The notes under the pieces are model-generated. The model was not told the DNA's origin. It was given only the letters and a program-made list of their open reading frames with translations, and did not search any database. Shown here in pieces: positions 1 to 8,204 of a stretch of DNA of 32,975 nucleotides; the stretch's first letter is position 1; each line of letters begins with the position of its first letter. The position numbers and the translations under genes were made by a program. The stretch is taken from contig JBDRNO010000013.1 of the NCBI GenBank assembly GCA_043811005.1, positions 1 through 32,975 of the forward strand, read 5' to 3'. The stretch is from JBDRNO01 sp043811005. Its GTDB lineage: Bacteria; Bacteroidota; Bacteroidia; NORP154.

Positions 1-10
1 GAGGATTGAA

Positions 11-124
11 ATGATATTAAAAACACCTGATATTGACCTAATCGAAGAGCAGGTAGCATACTATTGCCAGTATGATAGAAGACATGATAGAAGTAACTAT
101 TGGCAACTGTTACATCAAATTTAG
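11..124 (+). CDS. Small unrecognised ORF (37 aa), possible gene remnant
   Basis: A short reading frame starts at an ATG that follows a GAGG 6-10 bases upstream and ends with TAG. The frame is also open to the left edge, so this could be the 3' end of a longer gene lying outside the window. The product is polar and rich in Tyr, Arg and Asp, with no motif I recognise. No function is assigned, and it may be a decayed fragment. Confidence 0.25.
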   Translation: MILKTPDIDLIEEQVAYYCQYDRRHDRSNYWQLLHQI

Positions 125-230
125 TTGACGCGTATGCGATATGCATCGGGGCAAGCTGAGATTGCTGCGCAGTTCAATATTATAGTAAAATTTATTGAAA
201 AAATTTTCTTTAGTATTTAATTATCAGCTT

Positions 231-313
231 CTGGGCTCTGGGTTGTTGGTTTTATACTCAGCCTCCGTAACCAATACCTACCACCCAGCACCCAGTAACC
301 AGTACCCAGCAAC
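231..313. repeat. Degenerate CTGGG / CCCAG inverted-repeat region
   Basis: The left part (231-249) is built from CTGGG/TTGG words and the right part (281-313) from CCCAG/CCAGTA words, so the two halves are roughly inverted. This is the same style of low-complexity intergenic repeat seen at 8030-8115. Apart from this and the promoter-like motif at 357-384, I see nothing in 125-448. Confidence 0.45.
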
Positions 314-356
314 ATTATCTTATTTTTATATCCTTATTTAAAAAAAAATTTATAAA

Positions 357-384
357 TTTACGAAGTTAAGTTCTTACTTTTGCC
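357..384 (+). promoter_or_regulatory. Predicted Bacteroidota-type promoter for the SDR gene
   Basis: The stretch contains TACTTTTG at 375-382, which fits the Bacteroidota -7 consensus TAnnTTTG, preceded by TTTACGAA at 357-364. It would give a leader of about 60 bases before the ATG at 449. The arrangement TTTACGAA-N13-TTTTGCC recurs with N14 at 8127-8155 and 28987-29015. The -33 TTTG element is not clear, so this is a motif match only. Confidence 0.45.
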
Positions 385-448
385 AACCAGCATAAAAAAA
401 TTTTAAATGAAATAATTTAATAAAAACTAAAAAACAGGAGGATCTAAC

Positions 449-1198
449 ATGAATCTTACACTTGAAGGTAAATCAGCTATCGTAACCGGAGGTAGCCTGG
501 GAATAGGTACAGCCATATCCCTTAAATTAGCTGAATACGGTGCTAATGTGGCGCTCAATTACAGGAAACATAAGGATGAGGCAGAAGAGATAATCAAACA
601 GGTAAAAGCCATGGGCAGAAAGGGACTTGCTGTTCAAGCCGATGTTTCCAATTTTCAGGACGCAGAAAATATGGTTAACCAGGTAAAAGAGGAATTTGGC
701 GGGCTTGACATTCTGGTTTGTAATGCCGGGATAAACTGGGATGGAGTTATTTGGAAAATGGAAGAAAAACAATGGGATACGGTAATTGATATAAACCTTA
801 AAGGTTATTTCAATTATATACGTTCCGTTGCACCTATCTTCCGTGACCAAAAATCAGGAAAAATCGTTAATGTTACCTCAATTAACGGTCTTAGAGGGAA
901 ATTCGGACAGTCAAACTACACGGCATCTAAAGCCGGGATTATTGGCTTGACCAAAACCGTAGCGAGAGAATTGGGTAAATATGGAGTAAATGTTAATGCT
1001 GTTGCTCCGGGTTTGATAATGACTGATATGATGAAAAACGCACCTGAGAATGTGCTTAATATGGCGCTGGAAGAGATAGTCATGAAAAGGATAGGTGAAC
1101 CTGAAGAGGTTGCAAATGTTGTTGCCTTTTTATGCAGTGAACTGGGCCGCCATATAACCGGGGAAGTGATCAAGGTGGATGGAGGACAATATATTTAG
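449..1198 (+). CDS. Short-chain dehydrogenase/reductase, FabG / acetoacetyl-CoA reductase type
   Basis: A 249-residue classical SDR, the usual full length for FabG or PhaB. The N-terminal Rossmann motif TGGSLGIG (residues 13-20), NAG at 92-94, and the tetrad N116, S144, Y157 and K161 (YTASK) are all present. It is expected to interconvert a 3-oxoacyl and a 3-hydroxyacyl thioester with NAD(P)H in the cytoplasm. The start is set by AGGAGG at 436-441, seven bases before the ATG. A thiolase follows 200 bases downstream and a bam cluster lies beyond, so a CoA-linked beta-oxidation role (for example 3-hydroxyacyl-CoA or acetoacetyl-CoA) is at least as likely as fatty-acid synthesis. Sequence alone cannot separate ACP from CoA substrates, nor fix the cofactor. 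Confidence 0.85.
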   Translation: MNLTLEGKSAIVTGGSLGIGTAISLKLAEYGANVALNYRKHKDEAEEIIKQVKAMGRKGLAVQADVSNFQDAENMVNQVKEEFGGLDILVCNAGINWDGVIWKMEEKQWDTVIDINLKGYFNYIRSVAPIFRDQKSGKIVNVTSINGLRGKFGQSNYTASKAGIIGLTKTVARELGKYGVNVNAVAPGLIMTDMMKNAPENVLNMALEEIVMKRIGEPEEVANVVAFLCSELGRHITGEVIKVDGGQYI

Positions 1199-1200
1199 AT

Positions 1201-1218
1201 ACCAGCCTAACGGCTGGT
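1201..1218. terminator. Hairpin downstream of the SDR gene
   Basis: ACCAGCC and GGCTGGT form a perfect 7-bp stem around a TAAC loop two bases after the SDR stop codon. No T-run follows, so it is a weak terminator candidate or an mRNA 3'-end stabiliser. The rest of the gap to 1399 is AT-rich with TTGATA/GGATA-like words. Confidence 0.4.
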
Positions 1219-1399
1219 CGCCAGATAGGGCGAGAAAATGGTTGATAGATCTTGAATGTTAGATTCTGGATACTTGATACCGGATATTGGATGTTTGATA
1301 AATAACATTTAATTTTTTTATAGTATAAATTATGAGTAATAAGAATATGTAAATTTCATAAATCAATCTAATAAAAAACTTAATAAAAAAGGAAAAATT

Positions 1400-2590
1400 A
1401 TGGACTTAAATGACATTGTAGCAATTTCAGCAGTAAGAACTCCGATGGGAAGATTTGGAGGTACACTTAAAGATGTACCTTCTTATGACCTTGGAGCGGT
1501 AAGCATAAAAGAAGCATTAAAACGCGCTAATATTACAGGTGACCAGGTAGATGATGTTATCCTCGGTAGCTGCCGTCAGGCGGGAAATGGACCAAATCCA
1601 GCACGAACTGCGTCTGTAAAGGGAGGCATTTCTACTTCAGTTCCTGTGATAACCTTAAATATGGCATGCCCTTCGGGAATGAGGGCGCTTGCTATGGCTT
1701 CTCAATCTATTCGTCTCGGTGAGGCAGAAATAATGCTGATCGGAGGATTTGACAGTATGAGCACTATTCCATACCTGTTTAAAGGCGCCAGGTGGGATGG
1801 CTTTAAAATGGGAAACAAAATACTGGAAGATGGTTGGAGCGATAGTATTGACCCGTTGATTGGACAGGGTATGGGTGATACTGCTGAAAATCTTTATGAC
1901 AAATATAAGATATCCAGGGAAGACCAGGATGACTTTGCCATAAGCAGCCACCTGAAGGCATCTGCAGCACAAAAGAACGGGTGGTTTGATGAAGAGATCA
2001 CCCCTGTTGAAATTCCTGGAAAAAAGAAACAACCCCCAACGATCTTTGATAAAGATGAAACCATAAGGCATGAGATTGACAGGGAAAAAATGGCTAAAAT
2101 ACCTCCGGCTTTCAGAAAGGAAGGCACAGTTACTGCAGGCAATGCCTGCGGGTTGAGTGACGGGTCTACCGCCCTTGTCATTACACACAGGGAAAAGGCA
2201 AAAGAATTGGGTGTTGAGCCGTTATTTTCAATCGTTTCATATAGCCAGGTCGCTGTTGAACCTGGCACTATGGGAGAGGGACCGGCTCTAGCAATCCCCG
2301 AAGCTTTAAAAAATGCAGGAATGACCTTAGACCAAATGGATCTTATAGAGGTTAATGAAGCTTTCGCTATCCAGGTACTTGCGAATGAAAGTGTTTTAAA
2401 ATGGGACCGGGAAAAGCTTAATGTTCATGGTGGTGCAATAGCATTGGGTCATCCAACAGGCATCAGCGGTGCCCGTATACTTGTAACCATGTATTATGCT
2501 TTGAAACGTTTGGGCAAGACTTATGGAATTGCAGGAATTTGCGGTGGTGGAGGTGTAAGTATGGCTATCGTTATTAAGCGGGAATCTTAA
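1400..2590 (+). CDS. Thiolase (acetyl-CoA C-acyltransferase)
   Basis: A 396-residue thiolase, full length for the family. The nucleophile is C90 in NMACPSGMRALAM. The NEAFA motif, the GHPTGISGAR loop with catalytic H351, and the C-terminal GGGG motif preceded by C381 are all present, so the enzyme should be active. It catalyses acetoacetyl-CoA formation or CoA-dependent cleavage of 3-oxoacyl-CoA. With the SDR upstream it could form a reductase/thiolase pair acting in the lower part of acyl-CoA oxidation, consistent with the neighbouring bam cluster. Short-chain biosynthetic and longer-chain degradative thiolases cannot be told apart here. The start ATG follows AAAAAGGAAAAATT, a modest Shine-Dalgarno. 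It ends at a strong bidirectional terminator. Confidence 0.9.
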   Translation: MDLNDIVAISAVRTPMGRFGGTLKDVPSYDLGAVSIKEALKRANITGDQVDDVILGSCRQAGNGPNPARTASVKGGISTSVPVITLNMACPSGMRALAMASQSIRLGEAEIMLIGGFDSMSTIPYLFKGARWDGFKMGNKILEDGWSDSIDPLIGQGMGDTAENLYDKYKISREDQDDFAISSHLKASAAQKNGWFDEEITPVEIPGKKKQPPTIFDKDETIRHEIDREKMAKIPPAFRKEGTVTAGNACGLSDGSTALVITHREKAKELGVEPLFSIVSYSQVAVEPGTMGEGPALAIPEALKNAGMTLDQMDLIEVNEAFAIQVLANESVLKWDREKLNVHGGAIALGHPTGISGARILVTMYYALKRLGKTYGIAGICGGGGVSMAIVIKRES

Positions 2591-2611
2591 AATAATAAAA
2601 TCAATCTGCAT

Positions 2612-2650
2612 AACTCATCCGATAACTTCAAGTTATCGGATGAGTTTTTT
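2612..2650. terminator. Bidirectional Rho-independent terminator
   Basis: A 16-bp perfect inverted repeat (2612-2627 with 2631-2646) encloses a 3-base loop and is followed by a T-run to 2650. It lies between the convergent thiolase and sirtuin genes. The A-rich flank on the left can serve as the U-run for the minus strand, so it probably terminates both transcripts. Confidence 0.85.
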
Positions 2651-2677
2651 ATTCCAAAAATTACTCCAACCCCAAAC

Positions 2678-3430
2678 TTACACTTCAACCATTTGGCCCA
2701 TAGCTTTAGTAACAGATTCATGTATCACCAAATCTGCATAGGTATCAAGTGGAGTTACGTCACGATTAACTATAATCAGTTTTGCATTGTTTTGATATGC
2801 ATACTCTGGTATTGAAGCAGCAGGATAGACCACAAGCGATGATCCTAAAACAATACATAGGTCACATTCATTTGCATACTTAATTGCCGTAGACACTTTA
2901 TCCTCAGGCATTGACTGCCCAAAAGAGATAGTATCCGGTTTCAGAATCCCTGAACAGTCATCACAGTATGGTATTTTTACACCCGACTTTATACGTTCTT
3001 CAATCTCATCTCTGTCATATTTTTTTCCACAACTTAAGCATGAAACCGTAAATACCGTTCCATGAATCTCAATAATTTTCTCAGGGGAATTCCCTGCTTT
3101 ATGGTGAAGTCCATCAATATTCTGGGTAACAATAGCTAATAACTTTCCCATATCCTGAATGGCTTTGATAGCAAAGTGCGCATTATTTGGAGCCGCATCC
3201 TTCATGACTTCATAAGTCTCTGTACTCATCTTCCAATACTTTTCGCGTGCTTTTTCATCAGATATTATTTTTTGAAAGTAAAAATCTGAAGGATCATATT
3301 TACTCCACAAACCACCAGGACTTCTGAAATCAGGAATACCCGATTCTGTGCTTAGCCCTGCACCTGCAAACACTAATATCTTCTGTGCCTGATTTATCAT
3401 CTCCCTGCCTTTGTCAATTAAATTATCCAT
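2678..3430 (-). CDS. Sirtuin, NAD-dependent protein deacylase (Sir2 family)
   Basis: A 250-residue sirtuin. NAD-binding GAGLSTESGIPDFRS is at residues 23-37, TQNIDGLH at 102-109, and catalytic H123 lies in the HG motif. Four zinc ligands, C131, C134, C156 and C159, form two CxxC pairs. The start is placed at the second Met because an AAAGGAGGT lies five bases before it, whereas the upstream ATG at 3463 lacks one. Sirtuins remove acetyl or other acyl groups from lysine. From memory, they act on benzoate-CoA ligase in Rhodopseudomonas and on lysine acylations made by reactive acyl-CoAs in syntrophic benzoate degraders. Its place between beta-oxidation genes and bam genes fits such a role, which is inference. 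It converges with the thiolase and diverges from bamB. Confidence 0.9.
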   Translation of the reverse strand: MDNLIDKGREMINQAQKILVFAGAGLSTESGIPDFRSPGGLWSKYDPSDFYFQKIISDEKAREKYWKMSTETYEVMKDAAPNNAHFAIKAIQDMGKLLAIVTQNIDGLHHKAGNSPEKIIEIHGTVFTVSCLSCGKKYDRDEIEERIKSGVKIPYCDDCSGILKPDTISFGQSMPEDKVSTAIKYANECDLCIVLGSSLVVYPAASIPEYAYQNNAKLIIVNRDVTPLDTYADLVIHESVTKAMGQMVEV

Positions 3431-3777
3431 TGAATACCTCCTTTCAATTTGTTTTTTCAACAAGATAGTAAATTAATTTAACAAAGATTGCTCATTATTT
3501 TCATACAAAAAAATGTTATGCAATATATATCAGCTATATTTAATTTCATATATTTGCGTCTAATAATTTTTTTGTAATATTATTATAACCTCATTGTTTT
3601 CTAAAAAGTAAAGACAAGGAATTTAATATGATCACTCAGTTCAGGGATTGGGATTACAATTACTTGTTGAAAAACTGGCAAACAATGGGAAAATATCGAA
3701 CAGAAAATTAAAAACACCGTGAAACGACAGCTACAGCGACAAAGAGACATTTTTAGGTAATAACAAAAGGGAAAAAA
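3431..3777. other. Divergent intergenic region between the sirtuin and bamB genes
   Basis: This is 347 bases without a convincing gene. It contains TATATTTG at 3549-3556, matching the TAnnTTTG -7 promoter pattern on the plus strand, and T-rich stretches around 3570. A 27-codon frame at 3628-3711 has no recognisable content. Promoters for both the sirtuin and the bam genes should lie here. No riboswitch-like structure was recognised. Confidence 0.4.
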
Positions 3778-5781
3778 ATGAGATACGCAGAGACAGGATT
3801 TAATTTAGAAATTGATTTAACCCGTAGAAATATTGAGAGGGTTACAACTAACCCAAATGACACCGAACTCTATCTGGGGGGGCTTGGTACTAACGCCAGG
3901 ATATTGTGGGACCGGGTTCCCCCGGAAGTTGAAGCCTTTTCTCCTGATAATCTACTAATATTTGCCGCCGGCCTTTTATGTGGCACACCTGCTCCCGGTT
4001 GTAATCGCACTATTGTCTCTACCATTTCTCCTCAGACAAATTTAATGGCATTTTCAATGATGGGGGGATTTTGGGCTCCGGAATTGAAGTATGCCGGTTA
4101 TGATAAAGTGATCCTTAGCGGCAAATCTCCCGAACTGGTTTATTTGTGGATAAACAATGACAAAGTAGAAATACGTGATGCATCTCATTTGAAGGGTAAA
4201 GGCGCTATTGAAACTGCAGAACTTCTTCGGCAGGAATTGAATGAACCGAAAGCCCAGGTGGCTGCCATCGGCCTAGCCGGTGAGAACAGGGTTTATTTTG
4301 CTTCTATCGAGCAGGGCAGGTCCAGCGCCAGCCGGGGTGGAATAGGGGCAGTTATGGGAGACAAAGGATTAAAGGCGATAGCTGTTCGGGGAACAGGGGA
4401 CGTCAATATTGCCCAACAGGATGAATTCCTGGAGCTTTGCAATGAAGTGCTGGAATATATAAAAATCCGGGACGGAAATCCCATTCCGGGTGTAATGCCC
4501 ATTTTAGCCGGGCTTGGGTCACCGCAAGAGATGAAAACCCATGATGAAAAGTGGCACACCGAGAGTTTCATGTGGGGTAATTCCCGCTACCGCAGAAAAG
4601 ATTTTTGGACAGAGGAAGTCGAAAAGGAGTGGACACAGACACTGGAAAATGCGAGAACGCGGCTCATAAGTTGTTATAACTGTCCGATGAAATGCGGGGC
4701 TACGATTTCCATGCCGGGACTTCCAACATACATGATGAAATGCTTCTCGAAACTGACGTATACAATGGCAGCCATGTCAAACCTGGATTTTGGCTTAAAA
4801 ATCGCTCAACGTGCAACGGAGTATGGAGTGGATGCATTTTCAACCCCGCAAGTCATGGCTTTCGCCCTTGAACTTTATGAAAATGGCATTTTAACTGATA
4901 AAGACTTTCCAGGAATACCGTCCGATAACGATGAGAAATTTTACTGGTTGCTTGACAAAATCGTCCGGCGCGAGGGGATAGGAGATGTTCTAGCCAATGG
5001 TACATATTGGGCAGCTAAAAAGATTGGTAAGGGTGCGGAAGCATTTGCTCATAACAATATTAAGAAAACTGAACAAATGCCTCTCAAACTGTCAATGCTG
5101 AATCCCATCTATTTCCTTATGTATTGTACCGGCGAAAAGATAAACATTACCCAAATTGAAGGACAGTTCCCCCAGATGCCTTTTCCTACGAGAGAGGAGA
5201 GAGAAGAGTTTGTAAAGGATTGGTACCAGGTTCCTGATGAAAAGTTTAAGCAATATTTCCTGGACTGGGAACTGCGCGGAGAAAACTCATTCCCCTATTA
5301 CCCGACTGTTGAAATGTGTTGTGATATTGTTGACTGGCAAGAGAGAATGCACTACATTGATGACGCGCTCGGGATGTGCGCCGGTTTATCATCATTCCCC
5401 CTGAAACCGCCGTATCATATACACAATTACCCAAAATTTATCTCATGGGGAGCCGGGATCGAAATGGATCAAGCCAAACTAACCCAGGCAGCCAAGCGAT
5501 ACCGAACGTTGGTTAGAGCCGTTAATATAAGAAGAGGCATGAGGAGAAAAGATGAGAAGCCCCCGGAGAACCATTGGAAAAAAAGATTTCCCGAACTTGA
5601 AACAAAGCTCTTAGATGAGTACTACAAACTAAAGGGGTGGAATAAAGAGGGTATTCCTACTAAAGAATCTTTACATGAATTGGATTTGGATTACGTGAGT
5701 GAAGATTTTGTAGAGAGGGGGATCTTGACTGATAAAGAAGATGCTCCTTCCAAAAAAACTTCAGCGAAAAAAAAAAAATAA
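3778..5781 (+). CDS. bamB: Class II benzoyl-CoA reductase, tungsten catalytic subunit BamB
   Basis: A 667-residue member of the aldehyde:ferredoxin oxidoreductase family. It has the N-terminal tungstopterin-binding domain (GLLCGTPAPGCNR near 65-77, AGYDKVILSGKSP near 106-118) and [4Fe-4S] ligands C299, C302, C306 and C534. By direct counting, E251, H260 and C322 fall exactly at the residue numbers I recall for the active site of Geobacter metallireducens BamB (C322 as tungsten ligand; E251 and H260 near the substrate). This points to the BCR branch rather than a generic aldehyde oxidoreductase. It is expected to reduce benzoyl-CoA to cyclohexa-1,5-diene-1-carbonyl-CoA without ATP, together with BamC, in the cytoplasm. 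It is first in a bamB-I gene order, with bamC 20 bases downstream. The lysine-rich C-terminus is probably a disordered tail. A related aryl- or alicyclic-CoA substrate cannot be excluded. Confidence 0.88.
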   Translation: MRYAETGFNLEIDLTRRNIERVTTNPNDTELYLGGLGTNARILWDRVPPEVEAFSPDNLLIFAAGLLCGTPAPGCNRTIVSTISPQTNLMAFSMMGGFWAPELKYAGYDKVILSGKSPELVYLWINNDKVEIRDASHLKGKGAIETAELLRQELNEPKAQVAAIGLAGENRVYFASIEQGRSSASRGGIGAVMGDKGLKAIAVRGTGDVNIAQQDEFLELCNEVLEYIKIRDGNPIPGVMPILAGLGSPQEMKTHDEKWHTESFMWGNSRYRRKDFWTEEVEKEWTQTLENARTRLISCYNCPMKCGATISMPGLPTYMMKCFSKLTYTMAAMSNLDFGLKIAQRATEYGVDAFSTPQVMAFALELYENGILTDKDFPGIPSDNDEKFYWLLDKIVRREGIGDVLANGTYWAAKKIGKGAEAFAHNNIKKTEQMPLKLSMLNPIYFLMYCTGEKINITQIEGQFPQMPFPTREEREEFVKDWYQVPDEKFKQYFLDWELRGENSFPYYPTVEMCCDIVDWQERMHYIDDALGMCAGLSSFPLKPPYHIHNYPKFISWGAGIEMDQAKLTQAAKRYRTLVRAVNIRRGMRRKDEKPPENHWKKRFPELETKLLDEYYKLKGWNKEGIPTKESLHELDLDYVSEDFVERGILTDKEDAPSKKTSAKKKK

Positions 5782-5801
5782 TAAAGAGGAGGGCATGAAC
5801 C

Positions 5802-6344
5802 TTGAAGAAAAAGAAAATAATTAAAACAATAAAAATTGATGTTGATAAATGCAATGGTTGCCGGGCATGTGAGGTAATCTGCTCCGCCTTTCACGCTGCA
5901 CCAAAATATAGCAGCAATAATCCGGCTAGGTCTCGTATTCGCGTGATTCGTGATCCAATTGCAGACATATATGTTCCTGTTTATGCCGGCGAGTATGCTG
6001 TAGCCGAATGTGCCGGCAGAGACAAATATACGATTGACGGAAAGGAATATGATGAGTGTGCTTTCTGCCGGGCTTCCTGCCCATCAAGAGACCTGTTCAA
6101 AGAACCTGATTCCGGTCTTCCTCTAAAATGCGATATGTGTGAAAGTGATCCGCCACAGGAAAAACCCATGTGTGTGCAGTGGTGCTTAAATGAAGCTCTG
6201 ATATACGAAGAAAGGGAAGAGGAAATAGAAGAAGAAGAGAAGCAGGAAGAGTTGGAGATAGGATTGGAATCATTGGCAAACAAATATGGTTTGCATAATG
6301 TAATGGATATCGTTGCCAGAATGGCTGTGTCAAAGAAGGGTTAG
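5802..6344 (+). CDS. bamC: Benzoyl-CoA reductase iron-sulfur subunit BamC
   Basis: A 180-residue ferredoxin-like protein of the DMSO-reductase iron-sulfur-subunit type. Cysteine groups are CNGCRACEVIC (C17, C20, C23, C27), then CAFCRASCP, then CDMC with CVQWC, enough for about three [4Fe-4S] clusters. It would carry electrons between BamB and the bifurcating module. No ATG lies before the first cysteines. The start is a TTG at 5802, supported by GAGGAGGG at 5786-5793. An ATG at 5795 is out of frame and closes quickly. The C-terminus has a Glu-rich segment (about 132-150) followed by a short helical tail. It follows bamB closely, which fits a BamBC heterodimer. A cassette of about 300 bases separates it from bamD. 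Confidence 0.85.
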   Translation: MKKKKIIKTIKIDVDKCNGCRACEVICSAFHAAPKYSSNNPARSRIRVIRDPIADIYVPVYAGEYAVAECAGRDKYTIDGKEYDECAFCRASCPSRDLFKEPDSGLPLKCDMCESDPPQEKPMCVQWCLNEALIYEEREEEIEEEEKQEELEIGLESLANKYGLHNVMDIVARMAVSKKG

Positions 6345-6412
6345 AACATTAAGGTCAAAGAAAAGTAGTTGTTATTAATCATGGCAGACAGGTTCGTAGT
6401 TCGGTGAAATAT

Positions 6413-6728
6413 GGTATAAGGTATAGGGTATAGGGTATAGGGTATAGAGTATATTAAACTAAATTCAAATGAAAAAATATAAAATTTCAGAAAACACAAT
6501 TTTATTGGAGGAAGAAGAAGCTGTAGAATACAATATGGATAGAGATTTCATTACACTAGAATGCTGGAAAAAAACAAGAGAAGTAAAATTATTTTTCTAT
6601 AATGAAGGATTGCAGTTAATTGAAATCGCTAAGAGAACTTTGAACGGTTATATCAAGTTTGTAAAAAATCAAAAACAAAACCTCAAAGCCAAATAATTTT
6701 TTTTACCTTATGCCATATACCTTATACC
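6413..6728. mobile_element. IVP/S23-like cassette bounded by 13-bp inverted repeats
   Basis: GGTATAAGGTATA at 6413-6425 is repeated exactly in inverted orientation at 6716-6728, and the left end continues into four copies of a GGTATAG unit (6420-6451). The only ORF inside is the small four-helix-bundle-like gene at 6469-6696. Such terminal words around a single small ORF are what I would expect of a non-autonomous intergenic element. It splits bamC from bamD. Confidence 0.55.
6469..6696 (+). CDS. Small IVP-like (four-helix-bundle/S23) protein, probably internally deleted
   Basis: A 75-residue polar protein. The segment LECWKKTREVKLFFYNE (about 30-46) resembles the first helix of IVP/S23 four-helix-bundle proteins, and the C-terminal IEIAKRTLNGYIKFVKNQ resembles their last helix. 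The middle two helices of the usual protein of roughly 120 residues are missing, so this looks like an internal deletion derivative. It has no plausible job in benzoyl-CoA reduction and sits inside a repeat-bounded cassette. The family link rests on remembered sequence patterns and is tentative. It could instead be an unrelated small protein. Confidence 0.45.
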   Translation: MKKYKISENTILLEEEEAVEYNMDRDFITLECWKKTREVKLFFYNEGLQLIEIAKRTLNGYIKFVKNQKQNLKAK

Positions 6729-6793
6729 TCTCAAATAAATAAAAGAAACAGACAGAGGGAGGTGAATAATAACGAAATGGATTAAGATAGACA

Positions 6794-7948
6794 ATGGAGA
6801 ATATAGCCGACTACAAAGAGATCAGTGACATCATAAAGGAAAAGGGTGGAGATGCTTTCAAATTATGCTACCAGTGCGGAAAATGCGATGTTGTTTGTCC
6901 ATGGAATCAATTGAGACATTTTAGTATGCGCAAAATAGTCCGGGAGGCTACTTTCGGCTTGTCTCAGATAGAAGGTGAAGATATATGGCGTTGTACTACA
7001 TGCGGAAAATGCTCCCAGCAGTGTCCCAGAGACGTAAAACAGGTAGAATCCGGGATAGCCCTGCGCAGGATTGCATCTGAATATGGTGTCTTTCCAGCTT
7101 CTGCCGATCCTATCCGTTCCATAAGATCAAGCCTTAATGGTGAAGGTAATCCTTTTTTTGAAGAGCGAAAAAAGAGGGCAGATTGGACAGAAGGTCTTTC
7201 TGTAAAAGAGTTCACAGAGAACATGGAAATTTTATATTATCCCGGTTGTTACCTCAGTTATGATCCAAGATTAAAAAAGGTAGCTTCTGCCACAGCCAAT
7301 ATCCTTAAAAAAGCAGGAGTAGATTTCGGAATACTGGGCTCTAAGGAGAATTGCTGTGGAGAAAGTATACGCAAGACGGGTGACGAGGAATTATTCAAAC
7401 ATTTAGCGAAAGAAAACATCAAAACCTTTATTGATAATGGTGTGAAGAAAATTCTTGTTTCCTCCCCTCATTGCTACCATACTTTTAAAAATGAGTATCC
7501 TGAATTTATGGTGAACTTTGAGGTGGTGCATATCGCTCAATATTTATTCGAGCTTATTGATGAGGGAAGGCTTGAACTCATCAAGGAGTACGGGAAAAAA
7601 GTCACATATCATGATCCATGTTACATGGGTCGGCATAATGGCATATATGATGAACCCCGAAAGGTATTACAGAAAATATCTGCTTTAGAACTGACTGAAA
7701 TGGCTGATTCGAGGGAAGATAGCCTTTGCTGTGGTGGTGGTGGTGGCAGGATTTGGATGGACACTCCAAAGGGTGAAAGATTCTCCGACCTTAGATTAGA
7801 ACAAGCTGTAGAGACCGGGGCTGAGGTGCTGGTTACTTCCTGCCCATATTGCATCGCCAATTTTGAGGATAGCATGTTGTACAGTAAGGATAGTGAAGCC
7901 ATCGAGATAAAAGACATAACAGAAATTATTCAGGAAGTGATCTCCTGA
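6794..7948 (+). CDS. bamD: HdrD/GlpC-like iron-sulfur protein with two CCG domains, BamD
   Basis: A 384-residue protein. The N-terminal ferredoxin domain carries two [4Fe-4S] motifs (C25/C28/C31/C35 and C67/C70/C73/C77). Two CCG domains follow, the first with YYPGCYLS and NCCGE, the second with YHDPCYMGRHNG and LCCGGGGGR. This is the heterodisulfide-reductase HdrBC layout. CCG domains bind noncubane or related clusters at the electron-accepting site. In the bam complex this subunit partners the HdrA-like BamE. The ATG at 6794 is the first in-frame start after a TAG. A strong GGGAGGTG lies about 30 bases further up, next to a seven-codon frame (GTG at 6762 to TAA at 6785), so the start region may have been disturbed by the upstream cassette. 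Confidence 0.85.
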   Translation: MENIADYKEISDIIKEKGGDAFKLCYQCGKCDVVCPWNQLRHFSMRKIVREATFGLSQIEGEDIWRCTTCGKCSQQCPRDVKQVESGIALRRIASEYGVFPASADPIRSIRSSLNGEGNPFFEERKKRADWTEGLSVKEFTENMEILYYPGCYLSYDPRLKKVASATANILKKAGVDFGILGSKENCCGESIRKTGDEELFKHLAKENIKTFIDNGVKKILVSSPHCYHTFKNEYPEFMVNFEVVHIAQYLFELIDEGRLELIKEYGKKVTYHDPCYMGRHNGIYDEPRKVLQKISALELTEMADSREDSLCCGGGGGRIWMDTPKGERFSDLRLEQAVETGAEVLVTSCPYCIANFEDSMLYSKDSEAIEIKDITEIIQEVIS

Positions 7949-8204
7949 ATCAAAGAAACCCAATATCAATATGGACAAGCCACAACCAAACAGGGTAAAG
8001 ATTATCAAAAATATATTGCTGCATAAATTACCGTTTCTGGTTACTGGGAACTGGTTTCTGGTTTGTTTTGATAACATTTTGGGGAAATAATTACTGCCAG
8101 CAACCAGTAGCAAGTAATCGTTGTGGTTTACGAAACTTTTATTAAAATTTTTGCCGAATTTTGTCAAGATTTAACTTTTCAGGTACTAATAAGGACATAG
8201 TGAA
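7949..8204 (+). promoter_or_regulatory. bamD-bamE gap with degenerate repeats and a promoter-like motif
   Basis: Words such as CTGGTTACTGGGAACTGG (about 8037-8056) and CCAGCAACCAGTAG (about 8097-8110) form a rough inverted repeat like that at 231-313. TTTACGAA at 8127-8134 and TTTTGCC at 8149-8155 repeat the promoter-like arrangement found before the SDR gene, about 50 bases ahead of bamE. bamE may therefore have an internal promoter. AAGGA at 8191-8195 serves as its Shine-Dalgarno. Confidence 0.4.

Noticed and set aside
2678..3463. Sirtuin start at the upstream ATG 3463
   Set aside because: A strong AAAGGAGGT lies directly before the ATG at 3430, and the extra residues are basic and not family-like.
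3628..3711. 27-codon frame before bamB as a leader peptide
   Set aside because: It has no Shine-Dalgarno and no repeated regulatory codons, and no attenuator-like hairpins follow, so it cannot be supported.
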